From Micromonospora nigra (lineage in GTDB: Bacteria > Actinomycetota > Actinomycetes > Mycobacteriales > Micromonosporaceae), in the NCBI RefSeq assembly GCF_900091585.1, contig NZ_FMHT01000003.1:2967501-3031500 (forward strand): a DNA stretch of 64,000 nt. The letters are read 5' to 3'. Made by a program: the position numbers and the translations under genes. A model generated the notes under the pieces. That model was not told the DNA's origin. It did not search any database and saw only the letters and a list, made by a program, of their open reading frames with translations. Below, one piece after another: positions 26,937 to 36,552 of the stretch. Positions within the stretch are counted from its first letter, which is position 1. Each line of letters opens with the position of its first letter.

Positions 26937-28214
26937 CTACGCATTCCGGCTCACCGGCTCCTTGACACCGCGCTCGGCGATCTCCTGGGCAGCCTCGAAG
27001 TAGCTTGTCGCTCCCCGCGACCCGGGATCGTAGGTCATCACCGACTGGCCGTAACTCGGTGCCTCGGAGACCCGGACGTTGCGGGGAATGACCGCTTGGA
27101 GAACCTTGTCGCCGAAGTGATTGCGCACGTCCTGCTCGACGGCGTCGGCGAGCCGGGTACGCCGGTCGTACATGGTGAGCAGGATGGTGGACACCTCGAG
27201 CTTCGGGTTCAGGTGCTGACGAACCAGATTGATGTTGTTGATCAACTGGTTGAGGCCCTCCAGGGCGTAGTACTCGCACTGGATCGGGATCAGCACCTCC
27301 TGCGCGGCGACCAACGCGTTGACCGTCAACAGGCCGAGGGAGGGCGGGCAGTCGATGAAGACGTAGTCGAAGTGCCCCGGGTATGCGGCGATCGCGCGAG
27401 CCAGCCGGGACTCCCGGGCCACCACCGACACCAGCTCGATCTCCGCGCCGGCGAGGTCGATGGTCGCGGGTACGCACCAGAGGTTCGGGATGCCCTCCAC
27501 GCCCTGGGCCACCTCCTCCAGGGGCACGCTGTTGATCAGGCAGTCGTACACGTCGGGCACCCCCGTGTGGTGGGGGACGTTCAGCCCGGTCGACGCGTTT
27601 CCCTGGGGGTCGAGGTCGACCACGAGCACCCGGTTCCCGTGCAGGGCCAACGCCACCGCCAGGTTCACGGTCGTCGTGGTCTTGCCCACGCCGCCCTTCT
27701 GATTAGCGACGCCCATGACCCGCGTCCGGTCCGGGCGAGGCATCGTCACCTCGCCACTGGGATTCAGGATCTGCACGGCGCGCATCGCCTCCATAGCCAA
27801 CGGTGGGTCATCCTCTTCGCGCGTCGGGGTTTCACGTGAAACGTACGCGGACTCGGTTCCGGGGGGAGTAACCGATGTTCCTGGCGTGTCGTCCGCGGTT
27901 ACCGGCGGGGTCGCCTCCAGCGCCGTGTCGGGGGTCGGCTGCTGTGGTACTCCCGCTTCGAACCGTACCGCCGGAGAGGGGCTGCGACGCAGCGGGATCA
28001 CCTGTCCCCCGGCATCGTCGGGACCGACCGCAGGCTCCCTCGACGGCGGCCAGGCAGCACCGGTGGTCGCCCCCTCCTGCCGGGCGGGCGGCGCAGATCC
28101 GGCCGGACGGGAGGTCCGCTCCGAGGACCAGTTCGGGCGGTCGGTTTCACGTGAAACAGGGTCGCCCGTCGGCCCGCTCATGGGTGGATCGTCGTACCTG
28201 CCGTCGTCATGCAC
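26937..28214 (-). CDS. parA: Chromosome-partitioning ATPase ParA
   Basis: A 425-residue Walker-type ATPase that binds DNA non-specifically and moves ParB-parS complexes. The deviant Walker A is NQKGGVGKTTTTVNLA, switch I DLDPQGNASTGL and Walker B DYVFIDCPPSLGLL. GTG 28214 has AGGGA 6 nt upstream; ATG 28181 is the alternative. An N-terminal extension of about 150 residues is disordered and contains two VSRET peptides, each encoded by a parS site lying inside the coding sequence. First gene of the parA-parB operon. Confidence 0.95.
   Translation of the reverse strand: MHDDGRYDDPPMSGPTGDPVSRETDRPNWSSERTSRPAGSAPPARQEGATTGAAWPPSREPAVGPDDAGGQVIPLRRSPSPAVRFEAGVPQQPTPDTALEATPPVTADDTPGTSVTPPGTESAYVSRETPTREEDDPPLAMEAMRAVQILNPSGEVTMPRPDRTRVMGVANQKGGVGKTTTTVNLAVALALHGNRVLVVDLDPQGNASTGLNVPHHTGVPDVYDCLINSVPLEEVAQGVEGIPNLWCVPATIDLAGAEIELVSVVARESRLARAIAAYPGHFDYVFIDCPPSLGLLTVNALVAAQEVLIPIQCEYYALEGLNQLINNINLVRQHLNPKLEVSTILLTMYDRRTRLADAVEQDVRNHFGDKVLQAVIPRNVRVSEAPSYGQSVMTYDPGSRGATSYFEAAQEIAERGVKEPVSRNA
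27828..27843. promoter_or_regulatory. parA: parS site 4, inside the parA coding sequence
   Basis: GGTTTCACGTGAAACG; the perfect 14-bp core lies in the sequence for the disordered N-terminal part of ParA and is read as Val-Ser-Arg-Glu-Thr. Confidence 0.92.
28143..28158. promoter_or_regulatory. parA: parS site 5, near the parA start codon
   Basis: GGTTTCACGTGAAACA, about 23 bp downstream of ATG 28181 on the minus strand; core perfect. ParB bound here could hinder parA transcription. Confidence 0.92.
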
Positions 28215-28688
28215 CTGTCATCCCTGCCCGCTTCGGATGGTCGGTCCGCACCCGTCAACCTGGGCCGCCACGCACTTACGAAGACGCGACCGCGGCCTGG
28301 CGGGAACGGTCCCGGTGGACGCCGTCGCCGCCCGCTCCACACTATCGACGCGCGGCCAGCCTACGGCTCCCGGCCGCGACCGGTCCACGTCGGGTTGGTA
28401 ACCGTCTTCCGTTGCTCGTCTGGATGACCGACGCCTGCACGGTCCAACGACGAAGGCCGCCGGTGGGAGCGCCGCCGCTCCCGACCTCCGGTGGTGCGCG
28501 TCGACCACGGTCGCCGGCGCCGGTGCCGTCGTCGCCGATGCCGCGTGGAACCAAGGCCGGCGTTGACAGCGAAGCCCCAGCCGGCGGTGCCGCGTGGAAC
28601 CAAGGCCGGCGTTGACAGCGAAATCTCAGCCGGCGTTGACAGTCGTCGCGCACCCGCGACTCGTCCTAGTTGGTCGCCGGCACCGGGA
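28215..28688. repeat. parA-rsmG intergenic region with a 49-bp-period repeat
   Basis: No gene is seen in this 474-bp gap, which should hold the parAB promoter. A 35-bp unit beginning TGCCGCGTGGAACCAAGGCC occurs identically at 28539-28573 and 28588-28622, and its last part (CCGGCGTTGACAG) recurs near 28630-28642. Each copy contains TTGACA on the plus strand. Confidence 0.6.
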
Positions 28689-29492
28689 TCAGCCCCGGCG
28701 GGACCGCCCGCCCCTGGACTTCTTCTTCGCCGCGGACCGGGGGCGGACGACCCGTTCGCGCACGATCTCCACCACGGTGGTCGGCGGATCGATGAGGCCC
28801 GAGCCGCAGAGATGCAGGGTCGGCACGCCGCCGCCGAGCCGATCGACAGCGGCGGCGTGCTCCGTGATCTCATCGACGGCCGAGGCACCCTTGAGCGCCA
28901 CGAGGCGTCCCCCCGGCACGACCAACGGCAGGCACCAGCCCGCGAGCCGGTCGAGCGGGGCCACGGCCCGGGCGGTCACCACGTCACCGCTGAGCGGACC
29001 GGCCCCGGCTGATCCGGTCGCCGCCTCCTCGGCCCGACCACGGAACACCCGGACGGACCTCGTGAGCCCGAGCTGCTGCACCACCTCGATCAGGAACGAG
29101 GTGCGTCGGGCAAGTGGCTCGACGAGGGTGACCGCGAGGTCGGGCCGGGCGATCGCCAGTACCAGCCCCGGCAGACCCGCGCCGGAGCCGACGTCGAGCA
29201 CGGTCGCTTCGGTGGGGAGCCGGTCGGCGACGGCGGCGCAGTTCAGCAGGTGGCGATCCCAGATCCGGGGAGCCTCCCGCGGCCCGATCAGCCCGCGCAC
29301 CACGCCGTCGGTGGCGAGCAGTTCGGCGTACGCGGCGGCCAGTTCCAGCCGATCGCCGAACAGGGTCCGGGCCGCTTCAGCCAGGTGGGGCGGCAGCACC
29401 GCGTCGGTGGGCGAGGGCCGCACAGGCGACGGCCCGGGCGGTGTGCCGCCCGGGCCGGCCACGGCAGCGGCCGTGGTGTCGTCGTGGGTCAC
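28689..29492 (-). CDS. rsmG: 16S rRNA (guanine527-N7)-methyltransferase
   Basis: A 267-residue SAM-dependent methyltransferase (GidB) that modifies the 530 loop of 16S rRNA. The SAM motif is VLDVGSGAGLPGLVLAIARP, with the family segment VTARAVAPLDRLAGWCLPL and GGRLVALKG. GTG 29492 begins 5 bp after the jag stop; the longer frame reads back through jag. The N-terminal 35 residues are low complexity and the C-terminus is very basic (AKKKSRGGRSRRG). Position between jag and parA is conserved across bacteria. Confidence 0.95.
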   Translation of the reverse strand: MTHDDTTAAAVAGPGGTPPGPSPVRPSPTDAVLPPHLAEAARTLFGDRLELAAAYAELLATDGVVRGLIGPREAPRIWDRHLLNCAAVADRLPTEATVLDVGSGAGLPGLVLAIARPDLAVTLVEPLARRTSFLIEVVQQLGLTRSVRVFRGRAEEAATGSAGAGPLSGDVVTARAVAPLDRLAGWCLPLVVPGGRLVALKGASAVDEITEHAAAVDRLGGGVPTLHLCGSGLIDPPTTVVEIVRERVVRPRSAAKKKSRGGRSRRG

Positions 29493-29496
29493 CCGG

Positions 29497-30087
29497 TCAG
29501 TCCGCCGGCCGCACGACGATGCGTCGGTTGGGCTCCACGCCCTCCGACTCGCTCTCCACACCGCTCATCGCGTTGACCACGTCGTGGACGCACTTGCGCT
29601 CGAACGCCGACATCGGCTCCAGGCGCACCGGCTCCCCGTGCTCCTTCACCTTCTCGACGGCGTTGCGGGCGACGGCGCCGAGTTCCTTGCGCCGGTTGGC
29701 GCGGTAGCCGCCCACGTCGAGCAGCAGCCGGCTCGGGGTGCCGGTCTGCCTGAACACGGCCAGTCGGGCCAACTCCTGGAGGGCCTCCAGGGTGGCACCC
29801 CGCTGGCCGACCAGGTTCTGCAGACGCCCGCCGACGACCTCGACCACCGGGCGACCGCCGGAGACCAGTTCGTCGATGTCGCCGTCGTAGTCGAGGATGT
29901 CGAGCAGCCCCTCGACGTAGTCGGCGGCGATCTCGCTCTGCCGGAACAGGTCGCTCTCGGCCGGGGCCTTCTTCTCCCGCGTGCCCGCCTCGGCGGTTGT
30001 CTCGCCGTCCTCGTCGCCCGTAGCGGCGGGAGTGGTCTCCTCGTCGTCCAGAGACTGGTCGGCGCGGGGGATGCTGGTGTCGGTCAC
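29497..30087 (-). CDS. jag: Jag/KhpB-type RNA-binding protein (KH and R3H domains)
   Basis: A 196-residue protein with an acidic disordered N-terminus (residues 1-45), a KH domain (GGRLQNLVGQRGATLEALQ carrying the GxxG loop) and an R3H domain with RLEPMSAFERKCVHDVV. It binds RNA and, in other bacteria, works with KhpA in cell elongation. The Jag_N domain found in Firmicutes is absent. GTG start at 30087. It lies between yidC and rsmG in a conserved operon; 212 bp without a gene separate it from yidC. Confidence 0.93.
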   Translation of the reverse strand: MTDTSIPRADQSLDDEETTPAATGDEDGETTAEAGTREKKAPAESDLFRQSEIAADYVEGLLDILDYDGDIDELVSGGRPVVEVVGGRLQNLVGQRGATLEALQELARLAVFRQTGTPSRLLLDVGGYRANRRKELGAVARNAVEKVKEHGEPVRLEPMSAFERKCVHDVVNAMSGVESESEGVEPNRRIVVRPAD

Positions 30088-30299
30088 GGTGTCATCTCCG
30101 TACTCGCTCGGCCGGACCGTCGGGTCCGCTGGTTCCCCGGGGCCGGCGGGACGTCGCCGGTGCCCACGGGCACGTCTGTCGGGCAGTGTCGCCCAGGGGC
30201 CGCGTCGCGCGCGGCGCTTTGCGCTCCGGCGCCGGCCTCACGGCGGCGGCACGGTGCGGAACGGGCCGCCGCCGGTCACCCGGCGACGGCCCGGACGAT

Positions 30300-31280
30300 T
30301 CAGCCCTGCCGCTTGGCGGGGCGTCCCTTCTTCGGGTTGGCCGGCTTGGCACCCGGCTTCGGCCCGGCGACCTTGGGCGCTGCCGGCTTGGCGGCCGGGG
30401 CCGGGGTGGCGGCCTTGCCTCGGCCGAACAGCCCACCGGCTCGGGCCGGTTGCGCCGGGGTGCCCGGCTTGCTGGTGGCCGTCACCGGGGGCGGGAACTT
30501 GCGCAGGACCCACTGCTGCTGGCCGAGGGTGAAGAGGTTGTTGGTGACCCAGTAGATGATCACACCGATGGGGAAGATGGCACCGGAGATCAACAGCGAC
30601 AGCGGGATGCCGTAGAGCATCAGGCGCTGGATCATCCGTTGCTGCGGGTCCTCCGCCCAGCCGGTCTTGAGGATCATCTGACGGCTGGTCAGGTAGGTGG
30701 TGCCCATCATGACCAGGACCAGGATGCCGGCCATGATCTTCACGGTGGTGCTGTTGGCACCGAGCTGGGCGAGTTCCTCGGCGGTGGAACCGAACTTGCT
30801 GGCGATGGGCGCGGTGAACAGCGTGGCCTCGGACGCGCTGTTGAACTGGTCGACCGTCCAGCCGTACAGATCCTTGTTGTTCTTCTCCGGATCCGGGTTG
30901 AGCCGGCGGAGCACGTGGAACAGGCCGAGGAAGACCGGGATCTGGAGGAACATCGGAAGGCAGCCCATGAGCGGGTTGGCCTTTTCCTTCCGATAGAGCT
31001 CCATCATCTCCTTCTGGAGCGTCTCCCGGTCACCCTTGTGCTTCTCCTGTAGCGCCTTGACCTGCGGCTGGAGCGCCTGCATCGCCCGCTGCGACTTGAT
31101 CTGCTTCACGAAGACGGGGAACAGGATCACCCGGACGGTGACCACCAGGAAGATGATGGCCAGGATCCAGGACCAGTTGGTGCCGAGGACCTCACCGACC
31201 GGAACTCCGACGGCGTCCCAGGCCGAATGCCAGGCCAGCAGGATCCACGAAATCGCGTAGTAGATCCAGTCGAGACTCAA
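30300..31280 (-). CDS. yidC: Membrane protein insertase YidC
   Basis: A 326-residue insertase (Oxa1 family, Gram-positive type without the large periplasmic domain). Five membrane segments: IYYAISWILLAWHSAW near the start, ILAIIFLVVTVRVILFPVF with the functional Arg of the hydrophilic groove, then PMFLQIPVFLGLFHVL, a pair around MAGILVLVMMGTTYL and LSLLISGAIFPIGVIIYWVTNN. The C-terminal 60 residues are very basic and Ala/Pro-rich, which helps ribosome binding. The start is TTG at 31280, 3 bp after the yidD stop, suggesting coupled translation. Confidence 0.95.
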   Translation of the reverse strand: MSLDWIYYAISWILLAWHSAWDAVGVPVGEVLGTNWSWILAIIFLVVTVRVILFPVFVKQIKSQRAMQALQPQVKALQEKHKGDRETLQKEMMELYRKEKANPLMGCLPMFLQIPVFLGLFHVLRRLNPDPEKNNKDLYGWTVDQFNSASEATLFTAPIASKFGSTAEELAQLGANSTTVKIMAGILVLVMMGTTYLTSRQMILKTGWAEDPQQRMIQRLMLYGIPLSLLISGAIFPIGVIIYWVTNNLFTLGQQQWVLRKFPPPVTATSKPGTPAQPARAGGLFGRGKAATPAPAAKPAAPKVAGPKPGAKPANPKKGRPAKRQG

Positions 31281-31283
31281 TTC

Positions 31284-31571
31284 TCAGGCTCCAGTCACAT
31301 CGGCACGGCGGCGGCCGCCCGGCTCCGGCACCGGGTCGTATCCACCTGGGTGGAAGGGGTGGCAGCGCAACAACCGCCGGACCGTCAGGCCGGCTCCCCG
31401 GAACGCGCCGTGTCGCGCCACCGCCTCCAGGGCGTACGCGCTGCACGACGGGTAGAACCGACAGCGGGCCGGCAGGGCCGGACTTATCCACCGACGGTAC
31501 GCGATGATGGGGCCGCTCAGCACCCGGGCACCGGGAGTCGTCGGCGGGGGAATGCCCGGTCCACCTGTCAC
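31284..31571 (-). CDS. yidD: Membrane protein insertion efficiency factor YidD
   Basis: A 95-residue small protein with the family core [20 protein letters not shown] and [16 protein letters not shown] containing three conserved Cys. It is thought to be an amphipathic membrane-associated helper of YidC. Its ATG overlaps the rnpA stop by 4 bp. Length fits the family. Confidence 0.96.
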   Translation of the reverse strand: MTGGPGIPPPTTPGARVLSGPIIAYRRWISPALPARCRFYPSCSAYALEAVARHGAFRGAGLTVRRLLRCHPFHPGGYDPVPEPGGRRRADVTGA

Positions 31572-31981
31572 CGCGACCGCCGCCCCCGGGGTGTCCGCGC
31601 GGCGGCCAGCGCCGCGTCGAGGTCGGCGGCGAGGCGCGGGTACGCGGCCTCGGCTGCGGCCGGCAGGGCGCGTACCACCAGGGTGCTCCCGGTCGGCAGC
31701 CCGGCGAGCCGTTCCCGGACCAGATGCCGCAACCGGCGACGGACCTTGTTGCGGACCACCGCCGGCCCGACGGCCTTGGACACGACGAAGCCGGCGCGGG
31801 TGGGCGCGGAAGGGTTCTCCGCACCGCTGCGCGCCGGCTCCGTCGGCAGGTCTGCCGTGAGGTCGGGCGTTCCGGGGAGGGTCAGGTGGACGACGACTGC
31901 GCCGCGGCCGGCGCGTCGGCCACCCCGGACCGCTGCGGCGAAGTCTGTGCTACGCCGCAGTCGCTGTGCGGCGGCCAACAC
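31568..31981 (-). CDS. rnpA: Ribonuclease P protein component
   Basis: A 137-residue basic protein subunit of RNase P, which removes tRNA 5' leaders. GTG at 31981 opens the typical start [19 protein letters not shown]; longer frames go beyond the expected size. The RNR signature is seen as [16 protein letters not shown]. An insertion of about 20 residues ([20 protein letters not shown]) sits in the central loop. Downstream of rpmH and overlapping yidD. Confidence 0.94.
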   Translation of the reverse strand: MLAAAQRLRRSTDFAAAVRGGRRAGRGAVVVHLTLPGTPDLTADLPTEPARSGAENPSAPTRAGFVVSKAVGPAVVRNKVRRRLRHLVRERLAGLPTGSTLVVRALPAAAEAAYPRLAADLDAALAAARTPRGRRSR

Positions 31982-32015
31982 GACTGCCCACGCCCCCGGA
32001 CCGGACCGGTCGGCC

Positions 32016-32153
32016 TCAGGCCGCCAGGCGGGTGCGGCCCTTGGCGCGACGGGTCGAGAGGATGGCGCGGCCGGCACGGGTGCGCATGCGCAGCCGGAAG
32101 CCGTGGGTCTTCGCGCGCCGGCGGTTGTTCGGCTGGTAGGTGCGCTTGCTCAC
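32016..32153 (-). CDS. rpmH: 50S ribosomal protein L34
   Basis: A 45-residue ribosomal protein beginning [19 protein letters not shown] after a GTG start at 32153 and ending GRTRLAA. First gene of the minus-strand rpmH-rnpA-yidD-yidC-jag-rsmG cluster, with its own promoter about 190 bp upstream. Confidence 0.97.
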   Translation of the reverse strand: MSKRTYQPNNRRRAKTHGFRLRMRTRAGRAILSTRRAKGRTRLAA

Positions 32154-32782
32154 GTCAGGCTCTCCGTTTTCCGTACGCCCCGGGCGAGGGGCCCGTCGGG
32201 TCGTGTGGTGGTCCGGGCCACCTTCACGGTGGCCCCGTTCGGCGCTGCCCGGTGGAGCGGGACCTCGGTGGTGCGGGGTCACGACCGCGGGCAGCAAGCA
32301 TCCATCACCCTAGCAGAGGGCGAGAGAGCAGCCGCTCCAGCCTACGTAGGGGCGCAATCACCGTCAAACCCTCCCAGCAGGGCGGACACCCGGGAAGCCG
32401 GAAGGGTGCCCGGCGGTTTCGCCGCCGCCACGGAGGCGTCGCCGCGCGTGACGGTTGATGGCGCGGCGACATCGCTGTTACCGTGCCCGATTGCGGTCAG
32501 CGTCGAAAGGTCCGGTCGCCGCCCGGTGAGGCAAGACCGGACACGGTGGTGAATCGTTCGGCACGGTGAACCCGCTTCAGCGCCCGTCCCTGCAGGGGCA
32601 GGTCGGACCCGCGTCCGGCGGACGGCCACAATCGGTCGGTACACAGGCTGTGGATAACTTGTGGAGGACGACCGGTGGGCCGTCCGGGCAGGATGCGCGG
32701 ACACCCGCCCGAACGGGTCGGTCCCCGGGATGGATCGGCCGGGGACGGTGTCCGGGAGCAGAGGCGAGGGGGTGGCACGACG
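32154..32782. promoter_or_regulatory. Divergent rpmH/dnaA promoter region
   Basis: 629 bp without a gene between the two divergent starts. It contains a good rpmH promoter at 32339-32367 and a perfect DnaA box at 32649-32657 (TGTGGATAA) followed by ACTTGTGGA, about 126 bp before the dnaA start, which suggests DnaA autoregulation. I could not fix the dnaA -10/-35 boxes. Confidence 0.65.
32339..32367 (-). promoter_or_regulatory. rpmH: Probable rpmH promoter
   Basis: On the minus strand TTGACG (32367-32362), a 17-nt spacer and TAGGCT (32344-32339) form a near-consensus housekeeping promoter pointing at rpmH, leaving a leader of about 180 nt. Confidence 0.55.
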
Positions 32783-34585
32783 GTGACCGGTACGACCGAC
32801 CTTGCCGCGGTGTGGACGGCTACGACCGACGAGCTCGCCGACGAGATCATCTCCGCCCAGCAGCGCGCCTATCTGCGGCTGACCCGGTTGCGAGCCATCG
32901 TCGAGGACACCGTCCTGCTCTCCGTGCCCGACGCCTTCACCCGTGACGTGATCGAGTCCCGGCTGCGCCCGGCCATCACCGAGGCGCTGAGCCGCCGGCT
33001 GGGCCGGTCCATCCAGGTGGCGGTGACCGTCCGGGTTCCCGAGGACGGCTCCGGCCGGCCGGCCGGCACGGTCTACCGGAGCGCCCCCGAGCAGTCCGCC
33101 GGCCCGGCGGGCTTCGGCGACGAGCCCGGCGGCTTCGACGGCCGCCCGCCCCACCCGGGTCGGCAGCTGCCGCTCATCCCGGGGCAGGCACAGCCCGAAC
33201 GCGCCGAACCGCCCACCGACCGCGTCGTGGTCGACGGCGACCACGGCTCCGGCCCCGCCGGCCAGGAGGCACTGTTCAGCACCGCCTTCGCCGAACCGCC
33301 GCACCCCGACCGGCCGCCGCACCCCGAGCGGCGCGGCTTCGACGAGCGGGCCGCCCGCCTCGACCCGCTGCCCGCCGAGCCCCGGTCGTTCGACGGCCAC
33401 TACCGCGAGGACGCGGGCATCTCGCCACGCGACCAGCACGTGATCCGGCCGATGCCGCGCGACGGCGACACCGACAGCGGGCCGGGCCGGGGCGGCAGGG
33501 ACCACCGCTCGGGGTTACGCGACGACCGGCGGCTGCCGACGGGTGCGGACGCCGGCGGCAACCGGCTCAACCCGAAGTACATGTTCGAGACGTTCGTCAT
33601 CGGTTCGTCCAACCGGTTCGCCCACGCGGCGAGCGTGGCGGTGGCCGAGTCGCCGGCGAAGGCGTACAACCCGCTGTTCATCTACGGCAGCTCGGGGCTG
33701 GGCAAGACGCACCTGCTGCACGCCATCGGGCACTATGCGACGACGCTCGGCAACGCCCGCTCGGTCCGGTACGTCTCGACCGAGGAGTTCACCAACGACT
33801 TCATCAACTCGCTGCGGGACGACAAGACCAGCGCGTTCCAGCGCCGTTACCGCGACGTCGACATCCTCCTGATCGACGACATCCAGTTCCTGGAGAACCG
33901 CGAGCGGACCCAGGAGGAGTTCTTCCACACCTTCAACACGCTGCACAACGCGAACAAGCAGATCGTGATCACCTCCGACCGGTCGCCGAAGCAGCTCGCG
34001 ACACTGGAGGACCGGCTGCGGACCCGGTTCGAGTGGGGCCTGCTCGCCGACATCCAACCGCCGGATCTGGAGACCCGGATCGCGATCCTGCAGAAGAAGG
34101 CCGCCCAGGAGCGCCTGTACGCCCCGCCGGACGTGCTGGAGTTCATCGCCTCGCGGGTGTCGAACTCGATCCGGGAGTTGGAGGGGGCCCTGATCCGGGT
34201 CACCGCGTTCGCCAGCCTGACCCGCTCGACCGTGGAGCTGTCGCTGGCCGAGGAGGTGCTGCGGGACTTCATTCCCGACGGTGCCGGCCCGGAGATCACC
34301 GCCGACCAGATCATGGTGTCGACCGCCGACTACTTCGGGGTGAGCCTGGAGGACCTGCGCGGCCACTCGCGGTCGCGGGTGCTCGTCAACGCCCGCCAGG
34401 TGGCCATGTACCTGTGCCGCGAGCTGACCGACCTGTCGCTGCCCCGGATCGGGCAGGCGTTCGGCGGCCGGGACCACACCACCGTCATGCACGCCGACCG
34501 GAAGATCCGCCAGCAGATGGCCGAGCGGCGGTCGCTCTACAACCAGATCGCCGAGCTGACCAACCGGATCAAGCAGACCACCTGA
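32783..34585 (+). CDS. dnaA: Chromosomal replication initiator protein DnaA
   Basis: A 600-residue initiator. GTG 32783 is taken because the N-terminal domain ([19 protein letters not shown]) begins there; the longer frame adds an Arg/Gly-rich run unlike the family. Domain I is about 1-90, a long disordered acidic/Pro-rich domain II spans 95-255 (typical of actinobacteria), and the AAA+ domain starts near [12 protein letters not shown] with Walker [12 protein letters not shown] and Walker [11 protein letters not shown]. Domain IV carries the box-binding signature [27 protein letters not shown]. It binds the boxes in the downstream gap. Confidence 0.97.
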   Translation: MTGTTDLAAVWTATTDELADEIISAQQRAYLRLTRLRAIVEDTVLLSVPDAFTRDVIESRLRPAITEALSRRLGRSIQVAVTVRVPEDGSGRPAGTVYRSAPEQSAGPAGFGDEPGGFDGRPPHPGRQLPLIPGQAQPERAEPPTDRVVVDGDHGSGPAGQEALFSTAFAEPPHPDRPPHPERRGFDERAARLDPLPAEPRSFDGHYREDAGISPRDQHVIRPMPRDGDTDSGPGRGGRDHRSGLRDDRRLPTGADAGGNRLNPKYMFETFVIGSSNRFAHAASVAVAESPAKAYNPLFIYGSSGLGKTHLLHAIGHYATTLGNARSVRYVSTEEFTNDFINSLRDDKTSAFQRRYRDVDILLIDDIQFLENRERTQEEFFHTFNTLHNANKQIVITSDRSPKQLATLEDRLRTRFEWGLLADIQPPDLETRIAILQKKAAQERLYAPPDVLEFIASRVSNSIRELEGALIRVTAFASLTRSTVELSLAEEVLRDFIPDGAGPEITADQIMVSTADYFGVSLEDLRGHSRSRVLVNARQVAMYLCRELTDLSLPRIGQAFGGRDHTTVMHADRKIRQQMAERRSLYNQIAELTNRIKQTT

Positions 34586-34642
34586 GGCGTACGCCGGCCG
34601 GGCAGGGAACACCCGTCCGGCGGCCACCCTGTCAGCGACGGA

Positions 34643-34666
34643 CCCGGCCGGAGGGCCGGGCTTTTT
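34643..34666 (+). terminator. Rho-independent terminator after dnaA
   Basis: CCCGGCC at 34643-34649 pairs with GGCCGGG at 34654-34660 around a 4-nt loop and is followed by CTTTTT. Protects oriC from dnaA read-through. Confidence 0.88.
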
Positions 34667-34739
34667 CGTGCCCACCGCTGGACCCTCGACGAGGTGAAGG
34701 CCACAGGATCATGCCCGTGACCGTCCACCGCCTCGATCG

Positions 34740-35190
34740 TTGTCCACAGCTCTTCGTCCACAGGCTTGTGGATAACCACCCTGCGTTCCCGACCAGTTAC
34801 CCACAGGCTGTGGAGAAACCCTGGGGACAACCTTGTGGACGCCTGTGGACACCTGTGGACATCGGCGCCCGTTGTCCACCGCGGACGGTCGGCCTGTGGG
34901 GAACCTGTTGAAGGTTCTGGGGATAACGGCTCCGTCGGCCGTCCCGACAATCCACAGCCCTGGGGAGAAACCCGGTGGATAACCGGTGGACAACGTGTGG
35001 ACAACGGTGGAAAACCCGTGGACGTGAGCCGCCTGTGGATGGCCGCTCGGGTTTTGCCCAAGGTTCTCCACAGCTAAACCACCGGTGGATAACGTGCCTG
35101 AGCTGCACGAACGTCAGTTATCCCCAGTTTGCACAGGTGCGACGAAGACGATGAGTTATCTCTTCTAAGAGAACAAAAACCAATCATCAC
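34740..35190. other. Chromosomal replication origin oriC
   Basis: The 794-bp dnaA-dnaN gap has no gene. DnaA boxes or close variants: TTGTCCACA 34740, TCGTCCACA 34754, TGTGGATAA 34767, TTACCCACA 34797, TGTGGAGAA 34809, TTGTCCACC 34872, TGTGGGGAA 34895, TGGGGATAA 34918, CAATCCACA 34948, GGTGGATAA 34974, GGTGGACAA 34985, TGTGGACAA 34996, TTCTCCACA 35064, GGTGGATAA 35084 and TTATCCCCA 35118, on both strands. Next to the last box, 35150-35190 is strikingly AT-rich for this genome and contains the inverted repeat TCTCTTCTAAGAGA (35159-35172), a good candidate unwinding element. Confidence 0.93.
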
Positions 35191-35379
35191 CGTTGGACTT
35201 CCTGTGGATCGGGTCGCGGACCGCCGTCGGCGGTCACCCCGGCACCTGGATCCACGGGGTCGGGCGCACAGCCGATGCCCGCGCGCCCTAAGGTGCGATG
35301 GGTACCCGCACGGTCAGGCGGGACGGTGGGCAGCGGTCGGCATGAGAGAGTTGTCGCTGACGTCGACGCGGAGGCATTG

Positions 35380-36513
35380 ATGAAGTTCCGAGTGGAGCGC
35401 GACGCGCTCGCCGAGGCCGTGGCCTGGACCGCGAAGAGCCTGCCCAGCCGGCCGTCCGTGCCGGTGCTGGCCGGTGTGATGCTCCGTGTCACCGACGGCA
35501 ACCTGCAGGTCTCCGGGTTCGACTACGAGGTCTCCAGCCAGGTGACCGTCGAGGTCCAGGGCGACGCCGACGGCGCCGCGCTCGTCTCCGGCCGGTTGCT
35601 CGCCGAGATCACCAAGGCCCTGCCCGCCAAGCCGGTGGACATCGCCGCCGTCGGGGCGCACCTGGAGCTGGTCTGCGGTAGTGCCCGGTTCACCCTGCCC
35701 ACCATGCCGGTGGAGGACTACCCCACCCTGCCCGAGATGCCGGCCAGCGCCGGCACCATCGACGCGGCGGCCTTCGCCGCCGCCGTCGCCCAGGTCGCCG
35801 TGGCCGCCGGCCGGGACGAGACGCTGCCGATGATGACGGGCGTACGCCTCGAACTGTCCGGCGGAACCCTCGCCATGCTCGCCACCGACCGTTACCGGCT
35901 GGCGCTGCGCGAGATGGAGTGGAACCCGGACGACCCGGAAACCAGCATCAACGCGCTGGTGCCCGCCCGCACCCTGCACGACACCGCCAAGGCCCTGGGC
36001 CCGCTCGGCGGCCAGGTCATCATGTCGCTGTCCCAGGGCGCGGCCGGCGAGGGCATGATCGGCTTCTCCGGCGGCACCCGCCGAACCACCAGCCGGCTGC
36101 TCGACGGTGCCAACTACCCGCCGGTGCGCTCGCTCTTCCCGGCCAGCCACAACGCGGAGGCGCGGCTGGCCGTCGCCACCCTCATCGAGGTGGTCAAGCG
36201 CGTCGCCCTGGTGGCCGAACGCACCACCCCCGTGCTGCTCAGCTTCAGCGTCGACGGGCTGGTCGTCGAGGCCGGCGGCACCGAGGAGGCGCGGGCCAGC
36301 GAGGCCATGGAGGCCACCTTCACCGGCGACCCGCTCACCATCGGCTTCAACCCGCAGTACCTGATCGACGGCCTCACCAACCTCGGGGCCCAGTTCGCCG
36401 TGCTCTCGTTCGTCGACGCCTTCAAACCCGCCGTGATTTCACCTGCCGGCGAGGATGGCGAGGTCATCCCTGGGTACCGGTACCTCATCATGCCGATCCG
36501 CGTATCCCGCTGA
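35380..36513 (+). CDS. dnaN: DNA polymerase III beta subunit (sliding clamp)
   Basis: A 377-residue clamp that tethers the replicative polymerase. ATG at 35380 follows GGAGG by 5 nt and starts MKFRVERDALAEAVAWTAKSL. Three repeats of the clamp fold fit the length; the C-terminal YRYLIMPIRVSR is the conserved ending. The RBS and the change to coding-type sequence rule out the upstream in-frame start. Confidence 0.97.
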   Translation: MKFRVERDALAEAVAWTAKSLPSRPSVPVLAGVMLRVTDGNLQVSGFDYEVSSQVTVEVQGDADGAALVSGRLLAEITKALPAKPVDIAAVGAHLELVCGSARFTLPTMPVEDYPTLPEMPASAGTIDAAAFAAAVAQVAVAAGRDETLPMMTGVRLELSGGTLAMLATDRYRLALREMEWNPDDPETSINALVPARTLHDTAKALGPLGGQVIMSLSQGAAGEGMIGFSGGTRRTTSRLLDGANYPPVRSLFPASHNAEARLAVATLIEVVKRVALVAERTTPVLLSFSVDGLVVEAGGTEEARASEAMEATFTGDPLTIGFNPQYLIDGLTNLGAQFAVLSFVDAFKPAVISPAGEDGEVIPGYRYLIMPIRVSR

Positions 36514-36552
36514 TCGCGCAGAGACATCCGCACCCACGGAGGTAGAAACGAC

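Noticed and set aside
28539..28642. Short CRISPR array
   Set aside because: Only two full 35-bp units with 14-bp spacers that are themselves similar; no cas genes.
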